From assembly GCA_009838595.1 (NCBI GenBank), contig VXRI01000129.1, positions 1 to 10,993 on the forward strand: a stretch of DNA of 10,993 nucleotides, written 5' to 3'. Positions 1 through 7,357 of this stretch are shown piece after piece. The position numbers and the translations under genes were made by a program. The notes below the pieces were generated by a model that did no database searches, was not told where the DNA came from, and saw only the letters and a program-made list of their open reading frames with translations. Each line of letters opens with the position of its first letter. Position 1 is the stretch's first letter. Source of the DNA: Chloroflexota bacterium (lineage in GTDB: Bacteria > Chloroflexota > Dehalococcoidia > Lucifugimonadales > JADFKI01).

Positions 1-675
1 GTCCACAGCTGCCGAGGTGCACACATCGCAGCCCATCTCACGCACGCGCTCGGCAAGCACATCGAACACCTCGCCAAAGCTGCCAATCGGGTAGCCCAGC
101 TTTTCCTTTATCATGCTCTTGCCGCGCGATTTGACCCGTGTCTGAATCTTGCCCCAGACCCACGCCATACTGACCTCCCTGAAGTGTTCTTCGCCGAACT
201 TGCCGCGCATCATCGGTCCCCAGAACACATCGTAGCCGCTCTTGCCCACATGCCGCCGCAGCCATTCGTCCGCGGTGACAGATTCATACTTGCGGTAGTC
301 GCGTTGCCGCTGCAAGTACAAGGTCGCGAGCCCGAGCCGTATGCGGGCGGGGAGGCTCATCGCCGAAAACTTTAGGAGGTCCATCGGCGTTACGAAGTCG
401 TAAATCTTGCCGTCAACCAGCGTGCCGACAGTCGAATCTATCCAACGAATTCGATCGCCAAGCCCGATTTCTTCGGTCAATTCCACGATGTCGGTGTCGC
501 TGGTGAACCAGTGGTGATAGCCTTTTTCCAGCGGCGCTCCGCCCACATCGAAGGTCGAAGCCTGTCCGCCGAGAAACGGCGCCCGCTCATACGCGGCGGC
601 GTAATGCCCTTGCTTCGCCAGTTCGTATGCGGCGGCAAGCCCGGCCGCGCCCGCGCCGATTATCCCTACTCGCAT
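1..675 (-). CDS. FAD-dependent oxidoreductase, amine oxidase/phytoene desaturase-like (5' part, cut by window edge)
   Basis: The first 225 codons are visible; the rest runs off the window. The N-terminus opens with a classic dinucleotide-binding fold: GxGxxG at residues 7-12 (IIGAGAAGLAAAYEL), an acidic residue at the end of the second strand (E30), then the GG pair (G36-G37) typical of the flavin-containing amine oxidase / protoporphyrinogen oxidase / phytoene desaturase superfamily. Later blocks (EKGYHHWF near residue 52; WGPMMRGKFG near 165; GYPIGSFGEVFDVLAERV near 200) match the way these enzymes continue, with the substrate cap starting around residue 90. The start is the ATG at 675, chosen because the Rossmann motif begins right behind it; no strong Shine-Dalgarno is seen. 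The substrate cannot be told: carotenoid, porphyrin, sterol-like or sugar-nucleotide substrates are all possible in this superfamily. It is divergent from a flippase-like membrane protein, which hints at an envelope or lipid role (inference). Confidence 0.85.
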   Translation of the reverse strand, partial: MRVGIIGAGAAGLAAAYELAKQGHYAAAYERAPFLGGQASTFDVGGAPLEKGYHHWFTSDTDIVELTEEIGLGDRIRWIDSTVGTLVDGKIYDFVTPMDLLKFSAMSLPARIRLGLATLYLQRQRDYRKYESVTADEWLRRHVGKSGYDVFWGPMMRGKFGEEHFREVSMAWVWGKIQTRVKSRGKSMIKEKLGYPIGSFGEVFDVLAERVREMGCDVCTSAAVD

Positions 676-743
676 CGGTTAACTCGCAATTCGTGTGGAG
701 GTGTACTGCCGTTTCGCCCGCGTGAGTGCGTGTACTGTAGTCA

Positions 744-752
744 ATTGTAGCA
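744..752 (-). promoter_or_regulatory. Extended -10 promoter candidate for the FAD oxidoreductase
   Basis: Read on the minus strand this is TGC followed by TACAAT, i.e. the TGn extended -10 element plus a hexamer one base off TATAAT. No good -35 hexamer is found 17 bases upstream, which extended -10 promoters can tolerate. Transcription would begin near 737 and leave a leader of about 60 bases before the ATG at 675. Sequence match only. Confidence 0.35.
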
Positions 753-910
753 TTTGTGGGTATATCGGTTTGCCGGTGGTTTGATTCCTGGGTTTATCGT
801 GTCATCGGGATAGTATGTGGGACAGGGATTTTTACTCTAGCGCTGAGATGCATCAAGGGTGAATCTTCGCCATAGTGTTGATAGTTATAAAATCTCCTTG
901 CGGATAACAT

Positions 911-941
911 TTGACGCCATGTTGCGGATTTCGTATAGAAT
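911..941 (+). promoter_or_regulatory. Sigma-70-type promoter giving a near-leaderless transcript
   Basis: TTGACG at 911-916 (five of six bases of the -35 consensus) is followed by exactly 17 bases and then TATAGA at 934-939 (a good -10, continuing as TATAGAAT). A start point 6-8 bases downstream falls near 945-947, only 3-5 bases before the ATG at 950. No Shine-Dalgarno precedes that ATG, which agrees with a leaderless or nearly leaderless message. The TTG at 911 is therefore better read as the -35 box than as a start codon. Confidence 0.6.
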
Positions 942-949
942 GCTTGTAT

Positions 950-2017
950 ATGAATTTGCAAAACGACACTGAAAACACAGGCGAGAATGCAGGCGGCAAG
1001 CTGAGGCGGCGCGGTATGGCGCAGTACTTGCTGATTGGCTATGTGGTGCTGGCGACGGCGCTGGGCGGGCTGCTTGGCTGGCTGGTCATCAAGAACGCGC
1101 ACTGGGCGGAGCTGCAAGACGTGCTGCTGTCCACGAATATGACGCTTGTTGCTGCGGCGTGGGCGCTCATCACAATTGCGGCATATTTGCGCGGCGTACG
1201 CTGGAAATTGCTACTGAACAACGAGAGCACCGGCGCGACGCGGCTGTTTTTGATAGAGCAGACCGGCGCGGCGCTGGACACGCTCAGCCCTGTGCGTGTG
1301 CTGGACGAAGTGGTGCAGGTCGGCATACTCGCGCTCAGGGACAAGCTGCGATTGGGCACGATACTGGCGACGATAGCACTACAGCGCGCGTTCGAATTCA
1401 CGACGACGGTGTTGGTGCTGGGCGCGGGCGCTCTACTGCTGCCGCAATTGCGAGAATTCCTGCCATGGATAGGCGTCGGACTGTTCTTCGGGCTGGTGGC
1501 GCTTATCGCGTTATTCGCGGCTGGACCGCTGCTCGGCCGCGTCAAGATACTGTCGAACGTTCAGATTGTCGCGCAGTTCGCTTCCGCGATACTGCTGCTG
1601 CGGCGAGAAAAGCGCCGCGCGCTCGCAGCGTTCCTGCTGTCGCTGACGCAAGCCGGGCTGCTGGGCGCCGCTGGCTGGATGGTCATACTCGCGACCGACT
1701 TACAGGTCAGTCTGCCGGCGATGATTGTCATCACGATGGCGATTACATTCTTCAGCAGCACGGTGCCGGGGCTGCCGATGTCCATCGGTACATTCGAGTT
1801 CGCGGCGGTGTCGATACTGTCGCTGTGGGGCGTCGGCCACGAAGATGCTATCGCATTCTCAATTATGCTGCACGCGGTGCTGTTCCTATCGCCGATACTA
1901 TTCGCGATAGTATTCCTGCCGCGCGAAGGCTTGCTGTCCATCAGGGAATTGCGCGCGCTCAACCGCAGGACGCGCGCTCGGATGTCGGCGGCGTCGGGGT
2001 CATCGGAGGCAGTGTAG
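950..2017 (+). CDS. UPF0104 / lysylphosphatidylglycerol synthase TM-region family membrane protein (flippase-like)
   Basis: A 355-residue polytopic membrane protein. Hydrophobic stretches at about residues 24-48, 63-80, 136-165, 172-196, 225-247, 253-275 and 300-323 predict seven or eight membrane segments. A short charged N-terminus precedes them and a basic C-terminus (RRTRAR near 339-344) follows. Family marks are the arginine-rich turn after the second segment (YLRGVRWKLLL, 79-89) and the late PGLPMSIGTFEFAAV block (273-287). Relatives include the TM domain of MprF and AglD-like proteins, tied to lipid or lipid-linked sugar transfer or flipping; no C-terminal aminoacyl-transferase domain is present, so this is the TM-only form. 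The start is ATG 950, because the in-frame TTG at 911 coincides with the -35 box. Convergent with topA and divergent from the FAD oxidoreductase. The substrate is unknown. Confidence 0.85.
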   Translation: MNLQNDTENTGENAGGKLRRRGMAQYLLIGYVVLATALGGLLGWLVIKNAHWAELQDVLLSTNMTLVAAAWALITIAAYLRGVRWKLLLNNESTGATRLFLIEQTGAALDTLSPVRVLDEVVQVGILALRDKLRLGTILATIALQRAFEFTTTVLVLGAGALLLPQLREFLPWIGVGLFFGLVALIALFAAGPLLGRVKILSNVQIVAQFASAILLLRREKRRALAAFLLSLTQAGLLGAAGWMVILATDLQVSLPAMIVITMAITFFSSTVPGLPMSIGTFEFAAVSILSLWGVGHEDAIAFSIMLHAVLFLSPILFAIVFLPREGLLSIRELRALNRRTRARMSAASGSSEAV

Positions 2018-2208
2018 GCAGAGCTGTACGGCGGGTTTGCCTGCGTAATGCTCGGATCGTTTTGAGCGCGCGGGCGTGCAGGAATTACCTGCCTAAGTAC
2101 CTGCTTGACCGGCGGCGACTTTGCCCCATCCTAACCTTGCCTTGAGGGATTCATATTCATAAGGGTAGGGCATTTGACTTTCCGCAACCACCAATAGGGC
2201 GTTCTTCA

Positions 2209-2234
2209 TAGGGGCGACTGGTCGCTCGCTCCTA
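2209..2234. repeat. REP-like imperfect palindrome
   Basis: TAGGGGCGA (2209-2217) and TCGCTCCTA (2226-2234) pair over nine positions with one G-T wobble, around the 8-base loop CTGGTCGC. The loop and inner stem can alternatively fold as GCGAC-TG-GTCGC (2214-2225). Such short GC-rich palindromes in a convergent gap resemble REP-type dispersed elements or bidirectional transcript ends. Only one copy is present here, so its repetitive nature is inferred. Confidence 0.45.
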
Positions 2235-2258
2235 CTTGCGATGTGTGTTCCACCTATA

Positions 2259-2274
2259 CCCCGCTGCATCGGGG
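2259..2274. terminator. Small hairpin downstream of topA (weak terminator candidate)
   Basis: CCCCG (2259-2263) and CGGGG (2270-2274) form a perfect 5-bp stem with a 6-base loop, 55 bases beyond the topA stop codon in the direction of its transcription. There is no following run of T on the minus strand (TATAGGTGG instead), so a role in termination is only possible. Confidence 0.2.
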
Positions 2275-2328
2275 ACGGCTTGGGCGCGATGATGGGTGTA
2301 ATGGGGTTGCAAGTATGGGTCAGCGAAG

Positions 2329-4665
2329 CTACGCCACCGCCTCTTCTATTTCTTCTTGTGGGACTGGTCCCTGGAAGCCGCAGGATGCGTCTAGGCAGCG
2401 GGCACTCTTGCGTCCGCGTCCACGCGTTACTAGCAGCTTGCCGCAGTCGGGGCACGGTTGCGGTAGTGGATTGGCGGCGAACTTGCACTCCGGGTAGTTG
2501 GAGCAGCTGTAGAATATCCTGCCGTTCTTGCCCTTTTGCTTGCGCTCCACTAGAACGTTACCGCAGTCGGGGCAGTCCACGCCTACGGGCAGCGGCTTGG
2601 CGTTCTTGCACTCCGGGTAGCCGGTACAGGCGAGAAAGCGTCCGTTGCGGCCGGTCTTGACCACCATCGGACGTTCGCACTTCTCGCAGTATTCGTCCAC
2701 ATCTTCGCTGACAAGCTCACGGATGGCGCGCTCTTCGGGGCTTTCCAGCGGCTTGGTGTTCTTGCAGTCCGGATATCCGCGGCAGGCTATGAAGCGACCG
2801 TAGCGCCCAGACTTGATGACCATCTGATTGCCGCAAAGCTCACACGCCTCGCCGGTCTCTTCTTCGAGCCACTCGCGCGGTATCCGCTCGACTTCGCTCA
2901 TCGTCTTTGCGATGGACTCGTCGAATGGTCCGTAGAACTCCTTGAGCATCGGCTCCCATTGAAGCTCGCCGTCCGCGATGTTATCAAGGCGCTCTTCCAT
3001 CTGCGCGGTGAAGCCTATATTCATCACATCGGGGAAGTTCGGCTTCAGGAAGTCGGTAACGACCAGCCCGAGCTTAGTCGGCAAGAACCTGCCACGCTCT
3101 TTGCGCACATAGTCCCTGTCCATAATCGTGGCGATGATGGGCGCGTATGTGCTTGGCCTTCCGATTCCTTGCTCTTCCATCGCGCGGATAAGCGTGGCGT
3201 CCGTGAAGCGCGGCGGCGGCTGTGTGAAGTGCTGGTCCGGCGTGATTTTCAGGCAGTCCAACGCGTCGCCGTCCGCGAGTTCGGGCAGCGGCGGCGTCTC
3301 GTCGTCTTCACTCGCGTTGTCATCCGAGCCTTCCATGTACAGAGTGCGGAAGCCGGGGAACTTCATCACCGAGCCGCTCGCACGGAACAGGTACTCGTTA
3401 TCCGACTTGGAGCTCTTCACGCCAATGTCCACGCGCGTGGAATCGAACAGCGCGTCCGTCATCTGGCTCGCGAGCATGCGCTTCCAAATCAGGTCGTAGA
3501 GACGGAACTGTTCTCCATTGAGGTACTGCCGTATGCTCTCCGGAGCGCGCATAATCGAAGTTGGGCGTATGGCTTCGTGCGCTTCCTGTGCGCCCTTGAC
3601 CTTGCGCGTGTATGTGCGCGGCGACTTGGGCGCGTATTCTGCGCCAAACTTTTCCTTGATGTAGGCGTTCGCTTCCTGCAGCGCCACAGATGCGACATTT
3701 GTCGAGTCTGTGCGCATATAAGTGATAAGCCCGACTTCGCCTTCGGGGCCAATAGATATGCCTTCGTAGAGCTGCTGCGCGACCTGCATAGTGCGCCGGG
3801 CGGTGAAGCGAAGTTTGCGGGACGCTTCCTGCTGCATCGTCGATGTGATGAATGGCGCGGCGGGTCTGCGGCGGGTCTCGCGCTTGCGCACTGTATCCAC
3901 CTTGAACTCCGCGCCTTCGATATCTGCGACGATTTCATGCGCGCGGTCGCCGTTGGAGATTTCGATGCGCTTTGTGCCTCTGCCTTTAATCGAGTGCAGC
4001 GCCGCCTTGAAGTCAATGCGCTTTTCGCTATCGGCCTGCGCGCTCTTGGCGAGCGTGGATTCGATGCTCCAGTATTCGACCGGCACGAACGCTTCTATCT
4101 CACGCTCGCGGTCAACGACTAGGCGCAGCGCGACCGACTGCACGCGGCCGGCGGAAAGCCCACGCTTGACCTTGCCCCACAGCACCGGGCTGAGCCGGTA
4201 ACCGACCAGCCTGTCGAGAATACGGCGTGCCTGCTGCGCGTCAATCAGGTTGTAATCAAGCTCGCGCGGGTGCTCGAACGCCTCACTTATGGCTTCCTTC
4301 GTGATTTCGTGGAACACCACACGCTTGACCTTCGACCGCGCGATATTCGCCGCTTCGAGCAGATGCCACGAGATTGCCTCGCCTTCGCGGTCAGGGTCGG
4401 TGGCGAGATAGACCACATCGGCGTCTCGTGATGCTTTGCGGAGCTGCGTTACAATCTTCTTCTTGTCCGGCATCACCATGTATTCCGGGTGAAATCCGTC
4501 GTCGTCAATCAAGACGCCGTGCACGCCCGGCTTGCCGCGCTTCTTTTTGTCGGACAGGTCACGCACGTGTCCCATCGACGCAAGCGTCTGGTACTTGCTG
4601 CCAAGAAACCGCCCTACGGTGCGGGCTTTCGCCGGGGATTCTACTACTACCAGATCTTTACCCAT
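2329..4665 (-). CDS. topA: DNA topoisomerase I (type IA)
   Basis: Relaxes negatively supercoiled DNA by passing a strand through a transient single-strand break. The 778-residue protein has a Toprim domain at about 1-115, with VVVESPAKA (E9) and the acidic triad D90-x-D92-x-E94 in DPDREGEAISWH. The type IA core follows, with the active-site tyrosine Y316 in GLITYMRTDST, then GIGRPSTYAPII near 501. The C-terminus holds four zinc ribbons with cysteine pairs around 608/611-628/634, 660/663-680/686, 698/701-721/727 and 738/741-757/762. The last is slightly degenerate. The start is ATG 4665: MGKDLVVVESPAKA is the usual N-terminus, and an AGAGGAAG Shine-Dalgarno lies about 10 bases upstream, overlapping the dprA stop. 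The frame stays open further upstream, but that would overlap dprA and add non-family residues. Second gene of a dprA-topA unit with a 17-base gap. Confidence 0.97.
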   Translation of the reverse strand: MGKDLVVVESPAKARTVGRFLGSKYQTLASMGHVRDLSDKKKRGKPGVHGVLIDDDGFHPEYMVMPDKKKIVTQLRKASRDADVVYLATDPDREGEAISWHLLEAANIARSKVKRVVFHEITKEAISEAFEHPRELDYNLIDAQQARRILDRLVGYRLSPVLWGKVKRGLSAGRVQSVALRLVVDREREIEAFVPVEYWSIESTLAKSAQADSEKRIDFKAALHSIKGRGTKRIEISNGDRAHEIVADIEGAEFKVDTVRKRETRRRPAAPFITSTMQQEASRKLRFTARRTMQVAQQLYEGISIGPEGEVGLITYMRTDSTNVASVALQEANAYIKEKFGAEYAPKSPRTYTRKVKGAQEAHEAIRPTSIMRAPESIRQYLNGEQFRLYDLIWKRMLASQMTDALFDSTRVDIGVKSSKSDNEYLFRASGSVMKFPGFRTLYMEGSDDNASEDDETPPLPELADGDALDCLKITPDQHFTQPPPRFTDATLIRAMEEQGIGRPSTYAPIIATIMDRDYVRKERGRFLPTKLGLVVTDFLKPNFPDVMNIGFTAQMEERLDNIADGELQWEPMLKEFYGPFDESIAKTMSEVERIPREWLEEETGEACELCGNQMVIKSGRYGRFIACRGYPDCKNTKPLESPEERAIRELVSEDVDEYCEKCERPMVVKTGRNGRFLACTGYPECKNAKPLPVGVDCPDCGNVLVERKQKGKNGRIFYSCSNYPECKFAANPLPQPCPDCGKLLVTRGRGRKSARCLDASCGFQGPVPQEEIEEAVA

Positions 4666-4682
4666 TCTTGTGATTCTTCCTC

Positions 4683-5807
4683 TCACACTGCACTTGCCGA
4701 GTGTTCGCCCGAGACCTCGCGCATTCTTACATAGTTCATGCCGCCGACTTGCTTCACAAGCCCTTTGAGTTCCATCATCGCCAGTGTGCTGCTTACATCG
4801 GGCGCCGTACGCCCGGTGCTGCGGCACACTTCATCCACATGCACCGGGTCGAAGGTGATATAGCGGAGCAAATTCGCTTCATCGTCGTCCTCGGGGAACA
4901 ATGCCGCCATTTCAATCTGCCGCTCAACGGCGGTGAGATTCAATTCTTCTAGCACATCTTCGTATGAAGTTACTAGCTTCGCCTCGCCTTTTCTTATCAG
5001 TTTGTTCGTGCCTTCGCTGTTCTTGGAGAAAATGCTGCCCGGCACGGCGAAGACTTCCCTGCTTTCTTCCAATGCCTGCCGCGCCGTTATCAGAGCGCCG
5101 CTCTTTCCGCCCGCTTCGATGACGAGCGTGCCGAGCGTCATGCCGCTCATAATCCGATTGCGGCGCGGAAAATTGCGCGGGTCCGGATTTGTGCCAAGTG
5201 GGTATTCCGACAGCAGCGCGCCATTATCCACAATTTGCTCCGACAAATTGGTATGTTCCGGCGGGTAGATATTGTCTAGCCCGCTGCCTAGCACGGCGAT
5301 AGTGCGCTGAGCGGCGTCTAGCGTAACTCGATGCGCTGTGCCATCAATGCCGCGCGCGAGGCCGCTTACGATTGTAACGCCCGCACGCGCAATATCATAG
5401 ACAATTTGCTCGGCAACTTGCCTGCCGTAGTGCGACGGGTTGCGCGTGCCCACGATCGCGACCGAGCGCGCGTCTTCCGGAAGCAGGGTGCCACGGATGT
5501 ATAAAAGCGGCGGCAGATCGTAGATTTCTTTCAGCCGCGCGGGGTATTCGTCATCGTGCCATGTGAGCGCCCGTACGCCGCTTCGCAGTAGTCTATCGGC
5601 TTCGGCATCGGGATCAACGGTACGCCTACCGTCCACTACCGCGCGGATAGCGCGCCTGTCCAGCCCTGCCGCTCTAAGCTCGGCTGCGCTCGCCGCCCAC
5701 GCCTCTTCCATCGAGTCGAAGTGGCTTTCAAGCCGCTGAAACCGCGCTCTGCCGATGCCGCTGGTGCGGTTGAACGCCAGCCAGTATTTGATTTGCTCAA
5801 TTTCCAT
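4683..5807 (-). CDS. dprA: DNA-processing protein DprA (Smf)
   Basis: Binds incoming single-stranded DNA during transformation and helps load RecA onto it, a cytoplasmic role known for the family. The 374 residues show an N-terminal helix-hairpin-helix-like segment (RTSGIGRARFQRL, 14-26). The Rossmann-like DNA-binding core follows, with VAIVGTRNPSHYG (116-128), SGLARGIDGTAH (148-159), GSGLDNIYPPEH (174-185), NFPRRNRIMSG (212-222), EAGGKSGALITA (231-242) and VPGSI...GTNKLIRKGE (255-274). A C-terminal winged helix (about 310-362, DEVCRSTGRTAPDVSSTLAMMELKG region) is present, as in the long form of the family. ATG 5807 fits the family N-terminus. It is followed after 17 bases by topA, a common neighbour. 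Its start lies just behind an AT-rich -10-like element. Confidence 0.96.
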   Translation of the reverse strand: MEIEQIKYWLAFNRTSGIGRARFQRLESHFDSMEEAWAASAAELRAAGLDRRAIRAVVDGRRTVDPDAEADRLLRSGVRALTWHDDEYPARLKEIYDLPPLLYIRGTLLPEDARSVAIVGTRNPSHYGRQVAEQIVYDIARAGVTIVSGLARGIDGTAHRVTLDAAQRTIAVLGSGLDNIYPPEHTNLSEQIVDNGALLSEYPLGTNPDPRNFPRRNRIMSGMTLGTLVIEAGGKSGALITARQALEESREVFAVPGSIFSKNSEGTNKLIRKGEAKLVTSYEDVLEELNLTAVERQIEMAALFPEDDDEANLLRYITFDPVHVDEVCRSTGRTAPDVSSTLAMMELKGLVKQVGGMNYVRMREVSGEHSASAV

Positions 5808-5813
5808 CTGAAA

Positions 5814-5819
5814 AATATA
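5814..5819 (-). promoter_or_regulatory. -10-like element immediately upstream of dprA
   Basis: On the minus strand the bases read TATATT, ending six bases before the dprA ATG (5807). If used as a -10 box, transcription would start at or next to the A of the start codon, giving a leaderless message. No recognisable Shine-Dalgarno lies directly before the ATG. The -35 region is poor, so this is a weak call; a second -10-like TATATC lies further up at 5864-5869. Confidence 0.3.
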
Positions 5820-5923
5820 TGTGCCTAGTGTTACAGCAGAATTACTGGGAGGAACATAGAGACGATATAGTGCGGGGATATTTCGTGCCTAACTGCAATT
5901 CGTGCTCGGCTACACCATCGTCC

Positions 5924-7321
5924 CTACACCACAGGCCAAGTTGAAGGGAACGATATGCCGGTCTTCGCCAGCAATTCTTCGCCTATGGCTTGCAGACGCT
6001 GAATAAGCTGCCATTCGTCCACATAGGTTGGCTTGTAGTCTTCGATGACCACCCTGCCGTCCACGATGACAGTGTGCACGCTGCGGCCGTCGGAATTATA
6101 GACGAGGGTATTGACTTGGTTGAACACCCTGCGCCATTCTGCGCGGCGCGTGTCGAAGAGCACCATGTCCGCCTTCTTGCCGACTTCAATAGAGCCAATT
6201 TCGTCCGCCAGGCAGAATGCTTCCGCGCCGCCGATTGTGGCGAGTTCCAACGCAGTCTCCGGCGGTATCATGCTGATGTCCTCCCGCCCATCTTTGTACA
6301 GCACGGCGGCGAGATACATCGCGCGCATCGTTTCCATCAGGTTGGAGTTATTCGGTGCGTCCGTGCCCAAACCAACACTGATGCCGCGATCGAGCAGTTC
6401 TGGTAATTTGCCGATGCGCGTGATGCCGGTGCCCTGCTTCAGGGTTTGAGACGGGCACATCACGGTTGTGGAGCCGCCGCGCGCCATCGCGTCCATCTCG
6501 GCGTCGTTCACGCCTATCAGATGCGACAGCAGCACATTTTCGCCCATCACACCAATCTTTTCGAGATACTCTACCGGGCGCAAGCCGTGCTCTTGCAGAC
6601 TGTCTTCGACCTCAGACGGCGAGTTGCTAGTATGCAGCGTTATGCCCGTGCCGTATTCGTCCGCGAGGCGTTTCGCGCCACGCAGCATTTCTTCCGTGGA
6701 AAAGCTCGGGGAAAACGGCATTGCCCACGCGCGTACGCGGTCGTTCAGCCGGTGGTCGTACTCCCGGATGGCGTGTTCCATAATAGCGATGGCTTCGCCG
6801 GTCTCGTACTGCGGCAGGTTGACCGGATTCGGCTTGTCAGTAACATGCATTCCGACGATGATTCGGCAACCGGACTCGTTATATGCATCCATGCACGCGT
6901 CGATAAACTTGGTGCTGCCAGGGTCCATGAAGCAGGTCGTGCCGCCCTTCAGCATCTCGGTGATGGCGAGCAGGGATGTGCAGTATTCTGCCTCTTCGTC
7001 GAGTTCGCCTTGTAGCTTGAACACATTCGGCAGGTAGTCTGCCCCCAGCGTGTCGGGGAAGATGCCGCGTGTGGCGTGGGCGTAACTGATGTGCGCGTGG
7101 CCATTTATCATTCCCGGCGTGATGACCATCTCGCTGGCGTCTAGCACGCGATCCGCCGGCACGGATTCCATCTCGCGCGCCTTGCCAACCTGCGTGATGC
7201 GCCCGTCTTCGACGAAAATCGAACCGTCCGTGATGATGCGCCTGCCTGCGTCCACCGTCAGGATGAAGCGCGCGTTGTGTATCTTCAAAGTGCTGCCGTT
7301 GCTTGCCGTGCCATTTGCCAT
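5924..7321 (-). CDS. Metal-dependent amidohydrolase (deaminase/chlorohydrolase, MTA/SAH deaminase-like)
   Basis: A 465-residue cytoplasmic hydrolase of the amidohydrolase superfamily, in the subgroup of TrzN/AtzA-type chlorohydrolases and S-adenosylhomocysteine/methylthioadenosine, guanine or cytosine deaminases. A small beta-sandwich is formed by residues 10-65 plus the C-terminus (KADMVLFD and VHTVIVDGRVVIEDY). The TIM barrel carries the metal ligands H75-x-H77 (GMINGHAHISY), H230 (GITLHTSNS), H267 (LLSHLIGV) and D321 (GLGTDAPNNSN). In characterised relatives a glutamate follows the third histidine by three residues (HxxE); here that position is N233, so ordinary deaminase chemistry is uncertain. 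The start is ATG 7321, preceded by a modest AGGG eight bases upstream. It stands alone between the recO and dprA units, with 116 bases to dprA. The natural substrate is not deducible. Confidence 0.88.
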   Translation of the reverse strand: MANGTASNGSTLKIHNARFILTVDAGRRIITDGSIFVEDGRITQVGKAREMESVPADRVLDASEMVITPGMINGHAHISYAHATRGIFPDTLGADYLPNVFKLQGELDEEAEYCTSLLAITEMLKGGTTCFMDPGSTKFIDACMDAYNESGCRIIVGMHVTDKPNPVNLPQYETGEAIAIMEHAIREYDHRLNDRVRAWAMPFSPSFSTEEMLRGAKRLADEYGTGITLHTSNSPSEVEDSLQEHGLRPVEYLEKIGVMGENVLLSHLIGVNDAEMDAMARGGSTTVMCPSQTLKQGTGITRIGKLPELLDRGISVGLGTDAPNNSNLMETMRAMYLAAVLYKDGREDISMIPPETALELATIGGAEAFCLADEIGSIEVGKKADMVLFDTRRAEWRRVFNQVNTLVYNSDGRSVHTVIVDGRVVIEDYKPTYVDEWQLIQRLQAIGEELLAKTGISFPSTWPVV

Positions 7322-7357
7322 GATGATTGCCCTGTCGATTGTCTATCCGGTTATCAG

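Larger units (their letters stand above)
676..949. other. Divergent intergenic region
   Basis: This stretch separates the minus-strand oxidoreductase from the plus-strand membrane protein. Apart from the two promoter candidates listed separately, I see only an 8-base palindrome (GATGCATC, 847-854) and a local AT-rich patch around 880-900. No small gene with a convincing ribosome site or protein-like composition is seen. Confidence 0.6.
2018..2328. other. Convergent intergenic region, probably repeat-derived, no convincing gene
   Basis: The 311 bases lie between the 3' ends of the membrane protein gene and topA. The stretch includes a small hairpin GCAGG-AATTA-CCTGC (2078-2092), the longer imperfect palindrome at 2209-2234 and a CCCCG/CGGGG hairpin (2259-2274). 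None is followed by a clear T-run, so no standard intrinsic terminator can be named for either gene. The minus strand is open in one frame across much of it, but that frame starts inside the 3' end of topA and has no protein-like hallmarks. Confidence 0.55.

Noticed and set aside
911..949. TTG at 911 as start of the membrane protein (13 extra residues)
   Set aside because: The TTG is part of a TTGACG -35 box with a 17-base spacer to TATAGA; transcription would begin downstream of it, and the ATG at 950 gives a normal N-terminus.
2078..2092. GCAGG-AATTA-CCTGC hairpin as terminator of the membrane protein gene
   Set aside because: The stem is only 5 bp and no T-run follows on the plus strand, so it does not meet the pattern of an intrinsic terminator.
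1159..2145. Plus-strand open frame of 328 codons overlapping the flippase-like gene in another frame
   Set aside because: Arginine/alanine-rich composition typical of an out-of-frame shadow; the overlapping frame has clear membrane segments and family motifs.
2093..2488. Minus-strand open frame spanning the convergent gap and the 3' end of topA
   Set aside because: It begins inside topA in a different frame and its remainder covers the palindrome-bearing, probably repetitive DNA; no protein family features are visible.
2959..4122. Long plus-strand open frame (387 codons) opposite topA
   Set aside because: Antisense shadow of a strongly conserved gene in GC-rich DNA; it has no recognisable motifs and cuts across the TopA catalytic core.
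4666..4827. Upstream extension of topA into dprA
   Set aside because: The added residues are unlike any TopA N-terminus and would overlap the well-supported dprA 3' end; MGKDLVVVESPAKA with a Shine-Dalgarno at ATG 4665 is the better start.
6446..7037. Plus-strand open frames of 189 codons opposite the amidohydrolase gene
   Set aside because: Two overlapping shadows in different frames with no motifs; the minus strand carries the complete metal-site pattern.
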